Positions 37,905 to 46,637 of a stretch of 57,476 nucleotides of DNA are shown here, piece by piece. Below the pieces are notes generated by a model that saw only the letters and a list, made by a program, of their open reading frames with translations, was not told where the DNA came from and ran no database searches. Source of the DNA: an uncultured Afifella sp. Lineage in GTDB: Bacteria > Pseudomonadota > Alphaproteobacteria > Rhizobiales > Afifellaceae. The position numbers and the translations under genes are program-made. Numbering within the stretch: position 1 is the stretch's first letter; every line of letters begins with the position of its first letter. Location: assembly GCA_947259045.1 (NCBI GenBank), contig CAMYKZ010000011.1, forward strand, positions 1 to 57,476. The letters are read 5' to 3'.

Positions 37905-37914
37905 ACTTTAGCGA

Positions 37915-40900
37915 TTATTCCGCCGCTTCGGGAAGTCCGGGATAGCTGGTTCCGCGTTCATAATCATCATTGGCCGCTCGCCGCTTGCTGCGCAACGCCG
38001 CTTTCAGGCGGGCCGCCGTATCACCGTGGTCGCGTCTGAAGAGCGCTTTGACATTGCCCGGCATGGTCAGAAGGACCGGAATCAGAACCAGCGTCAGAAC
38101 CGTGGAAAAGGCCAGCCCGAAGATGATCGCTGTCGAAAGCTGAACCCACCATATCGACGTTATTCCGCCGACGGTGATCGCCTGATTGAAAAAATCGAGG
38201 TTGACCTGGGTTGCCATCGGGATCAGTCCGGCGATAGTCGTAATCGTCGTCAGCAGGATCGGGCGCAGCCGCTGGGCAGCGGTCTTCAACACCGCCTCCC
38301 GCGGTTCCACGCCGTCCGACCGCATCCGGTTGAACGTATCGATCAGCACGATCGCGTTGTTGACGACGATGCCGGCCAGGGCAACGACCCCGGTGCCGGT
38401 CATGATCATGGAGAATTTCTGACCTGAAACCGTCATGCCGATCATCACGCCGGCAACGGCCAGAACAACGGTCATCAAAGTGATGATCGCCTGGTAGAAC
38501 GAATTGAACTGGGTCACCAGAATAATGAACATGATGAACAGCGCCGCCGCGCCTGCTTTCGGCAGGAACGCCTCGGTTTCTTTCTGATCGTCGTCATTGC
38601 CGCTGAAGCCGACCCGGACGCCGGCAGGCCAGGTCTGTTCCGCCAGCCAGGTCTCCACGGCCTTCACCCGGCCCTCCTTTTCGAACCCGGCTGCGCTATC
38701 GGCGCTGGCTTTCACGTCCATGGCATAGAGGCCGTCAATCCGGGTGATCGAACCGACCTTCGGTTTTGCTTCCATGGTGACGAAATTGGAGAGCGGAACC
38801 TGACCGTTTTCAGTGCGCAGTTTCAACTGCATGAAACTGTCGAGCGACCGTTCCGCGGCAGCCAGGCGGACGCGGATGTCGATCTCGTCGTCATCATCGT
38901 TTTCGCGATATTTGCCCAGCAGGATGCCATTGGTCACGAGCTGGATCATGCTGCCGACCGAGCCGATGCCGGCGTTGAAACGTCCGGCTTCTTCACGATC
39001 GACGACGAACTCCCATTCAATGCCGGGAAGCGGGCGGGAATCCTCCCTGTCGATCACACCTTCCAGATTGTTGATCATCGAGCGCACCCGGGCGGTGGTG
39101 GCCAGAACGGCGTCATAATCCGTGCCTTTGATACGCAGGGAAACGTCCTTGCCCTGCGGCGGGCCTCCTTCGATCTTGCGCGGCTCAACGCGTATGCCGG
39201 CAAACCCGGAGGTGCGGCTGCGAATTTCCTCTTCGATCGCCTGCCAGGTCCGGCGGCTCGCATAGGGAGACATTTCAATGTTGATTTCGCCGATCAGATC
39301 TGCCGGTTTGTCCTGCACAGCGCCGACCACCTGGCCGCCGGTCGATCCGCCATTGGGGTAGGACGTGACGACAACGTTCTGGATGCCGGATGTCTGCAGA
39401 ACCTCCCGCTCGACCTGCGCGACCAGCGCGCGGGCCTGATCGGAAGACAGATTGCCGCGCGCGGAAACCAGAACCACCGTCTGGTCCGGTTCTTCTTCGA
39501 CAAAAAACTCCAGCCCGGTCGGATTTCGGCCGAAGCCGATGAAGATCGTCACGACAACGCCAAATATGATCGCAATGGTCGCAATGTTGCCGAACAGATT
39601 GCCGGTCAGGCCCTGCAGAAAACGCGCATAGGCCCCGGTGAAGCCCGGTAACTTTTCAATGTCCAGATCGGCCTCGGCCGACAACAGTTTTGCGGACTCG
39701 TCCTTGTGTCCTGCTGGTTTACTGTCGCGGTATTTTCTGATCCTGCTGAAAACCAGCATCGACAGCGAAAAGAACAGCAGGCCGGTAACGACGGTGAGCA
39801 ACACTGTAACGCTTGTAGCGACGGCCGGCGGAATGCCCGGTGCGAAATAAGTGAAGCCGCCGACCAGGGCGTTATGGGCGGAATAGGCAACGACAACCGA
39901 GGCTGCAGTTGAAACCAGCAGATTTGCGTGCCGGCCGGCCCACGCCGCGACCCGCGCTGAAAGAGCGCCGGTAACAGGCAGAAACACCAACGCCGTCAAG
40001 AGCGATGCCGAAAGAATGATGATCACCATCATCGGCAGATAGCTCATGAATTCACCCGGCACCCCGGGCCACAGGAGCATTGGCAGGAAGGCAGCGAGCG
40101 TTGTCGCCGTGGACGAAACGATCGGCCAGAACATCAGCTTCGCCGCACGGATATAAGCCTCCTGCGGCGGCATGCCCTCGGCAATTTTCCGGTCGGCATA
40201 TTCGACCACGACAATGGCGCCGTCGACCAGCATGCCGACGGTCAGCACCAGTCCGAACATCACCATCATGTTCACCGTCATTCCGGCGCCGACGAGAATG
40301 AGAAAACCGGTCATGAACGAAGCGGGGATGGCAAGGCCGACCAGCAGCGAAGACCGCAGCCCCAGCGCGGCAAGAATGACAATCATCACCAGCACGATCG
40401 CGGTAATGATGGCGCTCTGCAATGAGCCCAGAACCTCATAGATGAAGCTGGACTGATCGAGCAGATAATTGATCTTGATCGTCGAGGGCCAGTCGGCAGT
40501 GAATTCCTTCACGACGTCGCGGACGGCCTGATTGTTCTCGATGATGTTGGTGCCGATCCGCTTGACCACGTTGATCGCAATCGCCGGTTCGCCATTGACG
40601 CGCGTCTGAACGGTTTCATCCTTGAACGTGCGGCGGATTTCGGCAACGTCGCCGAGCGTGACGACTCCTTCGCCGTTCTGCTTGATCGGCAGCGTATAGA
40701 CGTCCTGGGTTGTTTCAAGCAGGCCCGGAACCTTGACGTTGAACCTGCCGTCTCCGGTATCGAGAAATCCGGCCGCGACCAACTGGTTGTTGCGCGCCAG
40801 CGACTGCAGAAGTTCCTGCTGGGTGATGTCATAGGATTCCAGCCGGACCAGGTCGATCAGGACTTCCAGAATCTCTTCGTTCCGGCCACTGAGGTTGGCT

Positions 40901-41415
40901 TCACGGACGGTCTGTATCGCTTCGATCTCATCCTTGAGAAGCCGCGCATACCGCGACATGGTCCGTTCCGGCGCAGAACCGGACAGGGTGATCGTAATCG
41001 TTGGCTGCAGGGCAAAATTGGTTTCTGTGATGACAGGTTCATCGGCTTCTGCCGGCAATTCCGCCTTGGCCCGGTCCACCTTGTCGCGAATGTCGGCGAG
41101 GGTCTTGTCCTTGTCGACGCTGATGTCGAATTCCAGGAACATCGCCGCCCGGCCTTCGGCGGCCTGGCCGGTGATTTCCTTGAGGCCGTCAATGCCGCGC
41201 AGATGGGTCTCCATCGGCCGGACGATCAGCCGCTCCGCATCATCGGGCGAGACACCCTGCTGTGTTACGGAAATGTAATAGACCGGCACGTCGATATCCG
41301 GATTGGCCTCCTTGGGAACGCCAAGGTAGGCAAAGACGCCGGCGACAATGGTGACGATCATCAGCGTCATCACCGTGCGCGGCCGGCGCAGAATGGCTTC
41401 CAGTGCAGAAATCAT
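37915..41415 (-). CDS. RND efflux transporter permease, enlarged
   Basis: A 1166-residue inner-membrane RND pump, longer than the usual 1020-1060. It shows the N-terminal helix, large periplasmic loops, a proton-relay helix with VGMLVDGAIVVVEYA near residue 400 and a second set of helices with AGIVVNNAIVLIDTFNRM near 1020. An extra stretch at about 493-591 adds two hydrophobic segments and a charged cytoplasmic-type linker, where most RND pumps have a short connector. The adaptor gene overlaps its start by 4 bp (ATGA). The substrate is unknown. A PadR regulator heads the operon. Confidence 0.93.
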   Translation of the reverse strand: MISALEAILRRPRTVMTLMIVTIVAGVFAYLGVPKEANPDIDVPVYYISVTQQGVSPDDAERLIVRPMETHLRGIDGLKEITGQAAEGRAAMFLEFDISVDKDKTLADIRDKVDRAKAELPAEADEPVITETNFALQPTITITLSGSAPERTMSRYARLLKDEIEAIQTVREANLSGRNEEILEVLIDLVRLESYDITQQELLQSLARNNQLVAAGFLDTGDGRFNVKVPGLLETTQDVYTLPIKQNGEGVVTLGDVAEIRRTFKDETVQTRVNGEPAIAINVVKRIGTNIIENNQAVRDVVKEFTADWPSTIKINYLLDQSSFIYEVLGSLQSAIITAIVLVMIVILAALGLRSSLLVGLAIPASFMTGFLILVGAGMTVNMMVMFGLVLTVGMLVDGAIVVVEYADRKIAEGMPPQEAYIRAAKLMFWPIVSSTATTLAAFLPMLLWPGVPGEFMSYLPMMVIIILSASLLTALVFLPVTGALSARVAAWAGRHANLLVSTAASVVVAYSAHNALVGGFTYFAPGIPPAVATSVTVLLTVVTGLLFFSLSMLVFSRIRKYRDSKPAGHKDESAKLLSAEADLDIEKLPGFTGAYARFLQGLTGNLFGNIATIAIIFGVVVTIFIGFGRNPTGLEFFVEEEPDQTVVLVSARGNLSSDQARALVAQVEREVLQTSGIQNVVVTSYPNGGSTGGQVVGAVQDKPADLIGEINIEMSPYASRRTWQAIEEEIRSRTSGFAGIRVEPRKIEGGPPQGKDVSLRIKGTDYDAVLATTARVRSMINNLEGVIDREDSRPLPGIEWEFVVDREEAGRFNAGIGSVGSMIQLVTNGILLGKYRENDDDDEIDIRVRLAAAERSLDSFMQLKLRTENGQVPLSNFVTMEAKPKVGSITRIDGLYAMDVKASADSAAGFEKEGRVKAVETWLAEQTWPAGVRVGFSGNDDDQKETEAFLPKAGAAALFIMFIILVTQFNSFYQAIITLMTVVLAVAGVMIGMTVSGQKFSMIMTGTGVVALAGIVVNNAIVLIDTFNRMRSDGVEPREAVLKTAAQRLRPILLTTITTIAGLIPMATQVNLDFFNQAITVGGITSIWWVQLSTAIIFGLAFSTVLTLVLIPVLLTMPGNVKALFRRDHGDTAARLKAALRSKRRAANDDYERGTSYPGLPEAAE

Positions 41416-42497
41416 GATTTTGTCGCCACGCGCACTGTCTGTCCTTCGGTGACAAACTCCTGGCCAACCGTGATGATACGGACCTTTTCAGGCAAGCCCG
41501 AGACCCACATGCCATCGACCGTTCCGCCGACGATCTTGACCGGGACGAACAAAACCGCATTGTCTGCGTTCAATGTCCGGACCCCGACACGTCCGTCGTC
41601 CGCCAAGGTCATGATCGATGCCGGAATCCTGTGCGCCATCGAGCCTTCAAGCTGCACACGCGCCCGCGCTGTGACGCCGTCTTTCAGATTGCCGTCGACA
41701 TTTGGAACTGTGATCTCGACCCTGAACGTTCGGGTCTTCGCGTCAGCCGCGGGAGCGATATAGCTGATTTTGCCCTCAATCTCCTCGCCGGTCGCCAGAT
41801 CGGCACTGGCCGTCATCGCAACATTCAGCATGCCGATCTCCCGTTCGGAGACCTGGCCGACAATGATCATCGGATTCCGGTCAATCAGCGTGACGCATAT
41901 GTCGCCGATCCGCAGCATTTCACCCTGCTCGGCAACCGGATCCTGAACAATCCCCGAGATTGGCGCCCGGATTTTCGTGCGCTCCAGATCAAGTTCCGTT
42001 TCGTGCAGCCGGGCCTTGGCGGCGTCGCGCGCGGCCTCAAGAGCAGGGATCTGGTTCTTTGCTGAAAATCCGCGATCCGCCAGTTTTTCCGCCGCGCCGA
42101 GATCGACCTTGGCCTGGATCAGACCCGCATTGGCTTCCAGCACCTTGGCCCGGCGGGCGCCCGTCTCGATCGTGCATAAAAGATCGCCCGAATTCACGCT
42201 GTCGCCCTTCTCGACATGGCGGGTCTCGATGATCCCGCCCGTCTGCGCGCGTACAGAGACACTCGATTCAGCCTCTGTCCGGCCGCGAATATCGAGATAC
42301 GAAGAACGCTCTTCGGCAGCAAATACATCCGCGCGAACCGCAAACAATTCATCGTTCTGCTCGGTCTGGCGCTCGGCAATAGTCGGCGGGCTTGCATCCG
42401 CCTGGCCGCCGATCACCGTTTGACCGGTCAGCATGTAGTAGGAAATGCCACCCGCGAGCGCGATGGCAAGAATGTAGGAAACTCGGATCCGCATCAT
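41412..42497 (-). CDS. RND periplasmic adaptor (membrane fusion protein)
   Basis: A 361-residue adaptor that bridges the RND pump to an outer-membrane channel. The N-terminal helix (about 6-24) is an anchor or signal sequence. A barrel-sandwich half-motif GDSVNSGDLLCTIET near 100 is followed by a helical hairpin, then the second half KIRAPISGIVQDPVAEQGE near 190 and a beta-barrel. No outer-membrane channel gene is in the window. It starts 9 bp after the PadR stop and overlaps the permease start, so the three genes are one operon. Confidence 0.92.
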   Translation of the reverse strand: MMRIRVSYILAIALAGGISYYMLTGQTVIGGQADASPPTIAERQTEQNDELFAVRADVFAAEERSSYLDIRGRTEAESSVSVRAQTGGIIETRHVEKGDSVNSGDLLCTIETGARRAKVLEANAGLIQAKVDLGAAEKLADRGFSAKNQIPALEAARDAAKARLHETELDLERTKIRAPISGIVQDPVAEQGEMLRIGDICVTLIDRNPMIIVGQVSEREIGMLNVAMTASADLATGEEIEGKISYIAPAADAKTRTFRVEITVPNVDGNLKDGVTARARVQLEGSMAHRIPASIMTLADDGRVGVRTLNADNAVLFVPVKIVGGTVDGMWVSGLPEKVRIITVGQEFVTEGQTVRVATKS

Positions 42498-42506
42498 GTC
42501 CGTCCG

Positions 42507-43061
42507 TTATTCAGCTGCTACCGGTGATTCATCATCGCGGGCACTGCCAGCGATGATTTCGAGGTCTTGTCTCTTCCCGCGGAGATATTCCAGCGACCCG
42601 GAAAGACAGGTTACGCCATATTCCGCAGCCCATTTCGAGCCGGCATGATTTGCATTCGCAGACACTTGCCTGAGATGGCTTAATTCTGCTTCCAGCTGGG
42701 CCGCTCGCGTGTCGATAGCCCGACTGACGACAGCCGGCGGCAGGATGTCCGCACACATTGCTATCATCAGGAACTCAGACCGGAAAATATCCGGAGCAGG
42801 GCTGTCCTGCAGGGAGTTCACGAATTCCTGCCGGCCCCGTTCGGTGATGGAATAGACCTTGCGCGCCGGCTTCCCGGCAACGGTTTCTTCACGGCAGGTT
42901 ACCAACCCGTCGTGTTCAAGTTTTGCCAGGGCAGGGTAGATCGCTCCGAAACTGGCTTCGACAAAATAGCTGTATTTGCCCTCGGTGGAGAGTTTCCTGA
43001 TTTCGTAGCCGGTCGAATCTCCGAAATAGAGAATGGCGAGGCAAAGCGTACGTATATTCAT
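42507..43061 (-). CDS. PadR-family transcriptional regulator
   Basis: A 184-residue repressor-type protein. The PadR winged-helix domain begins NIRTLCLAILYFGDSTGYEI and continues with ASFGAIYPALAKLEHDGLV. A C-terminal helical dimerisation part follows from about 90. I chose ATG 43061 because PadR proteins of this type start at this motif; ATG 43091 or 43076 would add 10 or 5 residues. Three 15-bp repeats at 43092-43136 lie immediately upstream, as expected for an autoregulatory operator. It probably controls the RND operon that follows it. Confidence 0.85.
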   Translation of the reverse strand: MNIRTLCLAILYFGDSTGYEIRKLSTEGKYSYFVEASFGAIYPALAKLEHDGLVTCREETVAGKPARKVYSITERGRQEFVNSLQDSPAPDIFRSEFLMIAMCADILPPAVVSRAIDTRAAQLEAELSHLRQVSANANHAGSKWAAEYGVTCLSGSLEYLRGKRQDLEIIAGSARDDESPVAAE

Positions 43062-43091
43062 CAGCAGGTCCAGCATCCACAATTTGGTCAT

Positions 43092-43136
43092 ATTCTCGAC
43101 CGGTATATTCTCGATCGATATATGCTGGACAGGTAT
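43092..43136. repeat. Three tandem 15-bp repeats upstream of padR, candidate operator
   Basis: ATTCTCGACCGGTAT (43092-43106), ATTCTCGATCGATAT (43107-43121) and ATGCTGGACAGGTAT (43122-43136) follow each other directly. Units 1 and 2 differ at two positions and unit 3 is more diverged. They lie just upstream of the PadR start in the promoter area, so a repressor binding array is likely. The period of 15 bp is about 1.4 helix turns. Confidence 0.6.
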
Positions 43137-43153
43137 ATAAATCAGAAATTTAA

Positions 43154-43171
43154 AGATTCAAGCTTGAATCT
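43154..43171. promoter_or_regulatory. Perfect 18-bp palindrome
   Basis: AGATTCAAGCTTGAATCT reads the same on both strands with no spacer. It lies 18 bp from the padR repeat array and directly at the end of the terminator for the small minus-strand gene. It may be an operator for a dimeric regulator. Confidence 0.55.
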
Positions 43172-43200
43172 AAAAAGCCATCCGGTGATGCGGATGGCTT
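43171..43200 (-). terminator. Rho-independent terminator of the small minus-strand gene
   Basis: On the minus strand a perfect 10-bp stem, AAGCCATCCG / CGGATGGCTT with a 6-base loop, runs into TTTTTA. It lies about 30 bp after the stop of the 45-residue gene at 43231-43368 and points the right way for it. No other minus-strand gene ends here. Confidence 0.65.
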
Positions 43201-43230
43201 GCGTCATATCATGTGCGGCTGAAAATTCGA

Positions 43231-43368
43231 TCAGTGCAATCGGCGAAGCGAATAAAAAGTCGTTCTCAGCCTTGCAACCAGTTGATCATGGAAGTTATCG
43301 ACATCTGAACCGATGTTGATCGACTGAACGGTTTGCTCATTGTTATCGCGTTGTGCGGCTTGTGCCAT
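43231..43368 (-). CDS. Small protein, 45 residues, unknown function
   Basis: ATG 43368 is preceded by GGGAG at about 10 bases. The product begins AQAAQRDNNEQTVQS and ends with a basic, helical LVARLRTTFYSLRRLH before TGA at 43231. The first half is polar, and there is no signal peptide or membrane helix. The good ribosome site, coherent amino acid composition and a terminator about 30 bp downstream together argue for a real gene. I recognise no family. Confidence 0.55.
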   Translation of the reverse strand: MAQAAQRDNNEQTVQSINIGSDVDNFHDQLVARLRTTFYSLRRLH

Positions 43369-43663
43369 GTCGCGGCGCTCCCGAACCTGTTATAGGAATT
43401 CAAGACTAGGGTGCGCATTAAATCGAAAACTGCAACTGATCTTAATTAACGGGCTGAATGAACAGTTAATACTCGGCGAATATTTTTTATTAATCTGGAT
43501 GTCAATTGAACGGATGAACGGAACACGGGCAAGAAAACTCCAGGAGATTTCAGCTCGGCCCGGATTGCATTTCCAAGCGGATTCCTGTCAATTCAGCGGG
43601 GAAATGCGCCAGTCCGGACAATGCCAGGCACGCGTGAACGTGCGATTTCAGGGAGAAAATCAG
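43369..43663. other. AT-rich leader/promoter region of the TRAP operon
   Basis: About 295 bp between the small minus-strand gene and the TRAP substrate-binding gene. The part at about 43430-43500 is strongly AT-rich (TTAATTAA, AATATTTTTTATTAAT) and is the likely promoter area, though I cannot assign a -35/-10 pair. The remaining sequence up to the ribosome site (AGGGAGAA, 43650-43657) looks like an untranslated leader. An in-frame extension of the downstream gene through it is not supported. Confidence 0.4.
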
Positions 43664-44692
43664 ATGAAAATCATTGGTATAGTGGCCGCACTGGTCATGG
43701 CTGTTTCGGGCATCACGTCCGCATCCGCCCAGGAAATCGAACTCAAACTTCATCATTTTCTTCCTGCGCCTGCAACGGTGCCATCCCAATTTCTCGAGCC
43801 CTGGGCCCGGAAAGTCGAAAAGGATTCCAGAGGCCGGATCAAGATCGACCTGTTCCCGTCGATGCAACTGGGCGGCAGCCCGCCGGCATTGATTGATCAG
43901 GCGCGCGAGGGAGTCGTCGATATTGTCTGGACGTTGCCCGGCTATACGCCGGGCCGTTTTCCGAAAACAGAAGTATTTGAATTGCCGTTCATGCCGACGA
44001 ATGGCGAACAATCGTCGAAGGCGTTCTGGGAATATTACGAAAAGCATCTTGTTGACGAATACAGCGATTTCAAGATTCTTGCCGCCTGGGTACACGGTCC
44101 TGGCCTGCTGCACGTCAAGGGAGATGGCGTTCGCAAGCTTGAAGACATGAAGGGTCTGAAGCTGCGCGGTCCGACACGTATCATCAATCAGTTGCTCTCC
44201 ACACTCGGGGCGGTGCCGATCGGCATGCCGGTGCCCGCCGTTCCGGAAGCTCTCTCCAAAGGCGTAATCGATGGAACGGTGATCCCCTGGGAAGTTACCA
44301 AGACCCTCCGTGTCGCCGAACTTGTGAACACCCATACACAGTTTTCCGGTGACCGCGCGCTTTACACGGCAACCTTCGTGTTGGCGATGAACCGGGCCAG
44401 ATACGATGCTCTGCCCGATGATCTGAAGGCGGTAATCGATGCCAATTCCGGCCTCGCCGCCTCTGGCGAAGCCGGGCGGGTGATGGACGCCGGCGATGCG
44501 CCGGCGCGAAAAGTTGCGGAAGATCGGAAAAATGACATTGTGACCCTCGACGAGGCTGAAACCGCCCGTTGGCGTGAGGCTGCCAAGTCTGTCGAGGCGG
44601 CCTGGATCGCCGAAATGACGGCCAAGGGCATTGATGCCGCGACACTTGTTCAGGATGCCAAGGACCTGGTCGCCAAACACAGCGCCGAATAG
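43664..44692 (+). CDS. TRAP transporter substrate-binding protein (DctP family)
   Basis: A 342-residue periplasmic binding protein with a signal peptide (MKIIGIVAALVMAVSG, cleavage after SAQ or SA near 24). The mature protein opens LKLHHFLPAPATVPSQFLEPWARKV-like, the usual DctP start. The conserved Arg-containing segment LKLRGPTRIINQ near 165 would bind the carboxylate of an organic acid ligand. The start follows AGGGAGAA. Gene order with the small and large permease genes completes a TRAP system, but the substrate is unknown. Confidence 0.92.
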   Translation: MKIIGIVAALVMAVSGITSASAQEIELKLHHFLPAPATVPSQFLEPWARKVEKDSRGRIKIDLFPSMQLGGSPPALIDQAREGVVDIVWTLPGYTPGRFPKTEVFELPFMPTNGEQSSKAFWEYYEKHLVDEYSDFKILAAWVHGPGLLHVKGDGVRKLEDMKGLKLRGPTRIINQLLSTLGAVPIGMPVPAVPEALSKGVIDGTVIPWEVTKTLRVAELVNTHTQFSGDRALYTATFVLAMNRARYDALPDDLKAVIDANSGLAASGEAGRVMDAGDAPARKVAEDRKNDIVTLDEAETARWREAAKSVEAAWIAEMTAKGIDAATLVQDAKDLVAKHSAE

Positions 44693-44723
44693 CCGGCCGG
44701 CAATCTGAGGGGGCGGAGAGGGC

Positions 44724-45311
44724 ATGTCCGCGAGTGCAGCCAGGACGGATTATGGCCTTGCGCCGGCGCTTGAGCACCGTGCCGGCCGTGTTCTGGAGTG
44801 GCTGTCATGCTGGCTGGCGATCATTGGCGGCGTGGTTCTAATCGGATTGGTGGTCCTTTCAGTCATCAGCATTACAGGACGCGGACTGATCGGTCTTGAT
44901 ATGGGCCTGGGGCCCGTACCAGGCGATTTCGAGATCATTGAAGCTGGATGTGCGTTCGCGGTGTTTTCTTTCCTGCCATGGTGCCAGATCCGGCGGGGCC
45001 ATATCACGGTCGATATCCTCGCCCGATTGTTTCCACGCAGGGTTCAGCATGCGCTGGAGCTCGTTGGTAACATCGTCATGACGAGTGTTGCCGGATTGAT
45101 CGGCTGGCGCCTGGTGCTTGGTATGCTTGACAAACAGCGCTTCGGCGAAACCACTTTCATTCTTCAGTTTCCCGCATGGTGGGGATATGCGGCTGCAATA
45201 TCGGGTGCGGCACTGTTTGCCCTCGTATCATTCTATACGGTCTGGCGCAGTTTCAATGAACTGTCGGGCGATGGCCCGACCGCCGAACTTCCCGAAATTC
45301 CAACCCCATGA
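44724..45311 (+). CDS. TRAP transporter small permease (DctQ)
   Basis: A 195-residue protein with four membrane helices typical of DctQ, including the conserved-type segment FLPWCQIRRGHITVDIL between helices 2 and 3. GGAGAGG precedes ATG 44724. It lies 31 bp after the substrate-binding gene and overlaps the large permease gene by 4 bp (ATGA), which indicates coupled translation. The small subunit pairs with DctM to form the sodium-driven transporter. Confidence 0.92.
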   Translation: MSASAARTDYGLAPALEHRAGRVLEWLSCWLAIIGGVVLIGLVVLSVISITGRGLIGLDMGLGPVPGDFEIIEAGCAFAVFSFLPWCQIRRGHITVDILARLFPRRVQHALELVGNIVMTSVAGLIGWRLVLGMLDKQRFGETTFILQFPAWWGYAAAISGAALFALVSFYTVWRSFNELSGDGPTAELPEIPTP

Positions 45312-46630
45312 GCGATCTGGCTATCGCAGCATGGTCGTTTCCGATTCTATTGCTGCTGATCTTCCTGCGTCTGCCGATCGGCCTGGCCATGCTGATCTGC
45401 GGTGTGGCCGGAAGCTGGCTGGTCAATGACAGTCTGATACCGATCCTGTCGCAGTTCAAAACGCTGCCCTACAGCACGTTTTCAAGCTATTCGCTTTCCA
45501 TTATCCCGCTATTTCTTTTGATGGGTCAGTTCGCGACCCGTGGCGGCATGTCGGCTTCGCTGTTTCGGGCCGCTGAAAGTTTTCTCGGACACCGGCGCGG
45601 CGGCGTGGCCATGTCGGCGGTCGGCGCCTGCGCCGGATTCGGTGCAATTTGCGGTTCCTCACTGGCGACGGCCGCGACCATGGGAAAGGTGGCTTTGCCG
45701 GAATTGCGGCGTTTCGGGTATTCCGGCGCGCTTTCAACCGGATGTCTGGCCGCCGGCGGAACGCTTGGTATTCTCATCCCACCGTCGGTCATTCTGGTGA
45801 TCTATGCGATCCTGACGGAACAGAATATCGCCAAGCTGTTCGTCGCCGCGCTCATTCCCGGCATTCTGGCCGCATTGGGATACATCATCGCTATTGCAGT
45901 CTACGTCCGGCTCAGCCCGCAGTCGGAAGGCCGGCTGGAAAAGGCCTCGGCAAAAGACCGGACCAAAGCCCTGATTGAGATTTGGCCGGTTGTGCTGGTG
46001 TTCGCCCTGGTCATCGGAGGGATATATTTCGCCTGGTTCACGCCGACAGAGGCCGCCGCGGTCGGGGCTGCCGGGACTGGCCTGATCGCGTTGGCAAGAC
46101 GGCGGCTGGGCCGCCGGGAGTTCGTTGATTCAATTCTGGAGACAGCCAGCGCAACGGCGATGATCTTTTTCATCATCCTGGGGGCTGCTGTGTTCAACTC
46201 GTTCCTGGCATTCGCGCAATTGCCGCAATTTGCCAGCGACTGGATCGTTGCGGCAGACCTCAGTCCGTGGTCGGTGCTGGCGTCGATATTGCTGTGTTAT
46301 CTGGTTTTTGGCTGCTTCATGGATTCGTTGTCGATGATCCTGCTGACCATCCCGATTTTCTTTCCCGTCGTTTCAGGGCTGGATTTCGGCCTCGGCGCAG
46401 ACGAATTCGCATTGTGGTTCGGCATTCTTGTGCTGATCGTCGTGGAGGTCGGCCTGATCACGCCGCCGGTCGGCCTCAACCTGTTTGTCATCAACGCCCT
46501 GGCGGACGACGTGCCGATGTCTGAGACCTACCGCGGTGTCCTGCCGTTCGTTGCAAGCGATCTGGTCAGGACAGTGATTCTCGCAGCCTTCCCGGTCATC
46601 ACGCTGTTCATGGTTCGGCTTCTATACTGA
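45308..46630 (+). CDS. TRAP transporter large permease (DctM)
   Basis: A 440-residue protein with about 12 helices, the catalytic subunit of the TRAP transporter. Family stretches include SLSIIPLFLLMGQFATRGG, CAGFGAICGSSLATAATMG near 105, GTLGILIPPSVILVIYAI near 150 and FVINALADDVPM near the end. The length is typical. It ends 8 bp from the convergent GGDEF-EAL gene. No defects seen. Confidence 0.94.
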   Translation: MSDLAIAAWSFPILLLLIFLRLPIGLAMLICGVAGSWLVNDSLIPILSQFKTLPYSTFSSYSLSIIPLFLLMGQFATRGGMSASLFRAAESFLGHRRGGVAMSAVGACAGFGAICGSSLATAATMGKVALPELRRFGYSGALSTGCLAAGGTLGILIPPSVILVIYAILTEQNIAKLFVAALIPGILAALGYIIAIAVYVRLSPQSEGRLEKASAKDRTKALIEIWPVVLVFALVIGGIYFAWFTPTEAAAVGAAGTGLIALARRRLGRREFVDSILETASATAMIFFIILGAAVFNSFLAFAQLPQFASDWIVAADLSPWSVLASILLCYLVFGCFMDSLSMILLTIPIFFPVVSGLDFGLGADEFALWFGILVLIVVEVGLITPPVGLNLFVINALADDVPMSETYRGVLPFVASDLVRTVILAAFPVITLFMVRLLY

Positions 46631-46637
46631 CCTTCGG

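Noticed and set aside
42912-43319. A plus-strand frame encoding ILDRY repeats over the padR start
   Set aside because: The repeats are a translation of the 15-bp DNA array, and the frame crosses the padR gene antisense; no ribosome site.
43340-43663. N-terminal extension of the TRAP binding protein by 108 residues
   Set aside because: It would bury the signal peptide; ATG 43664 has a good ribosome site.
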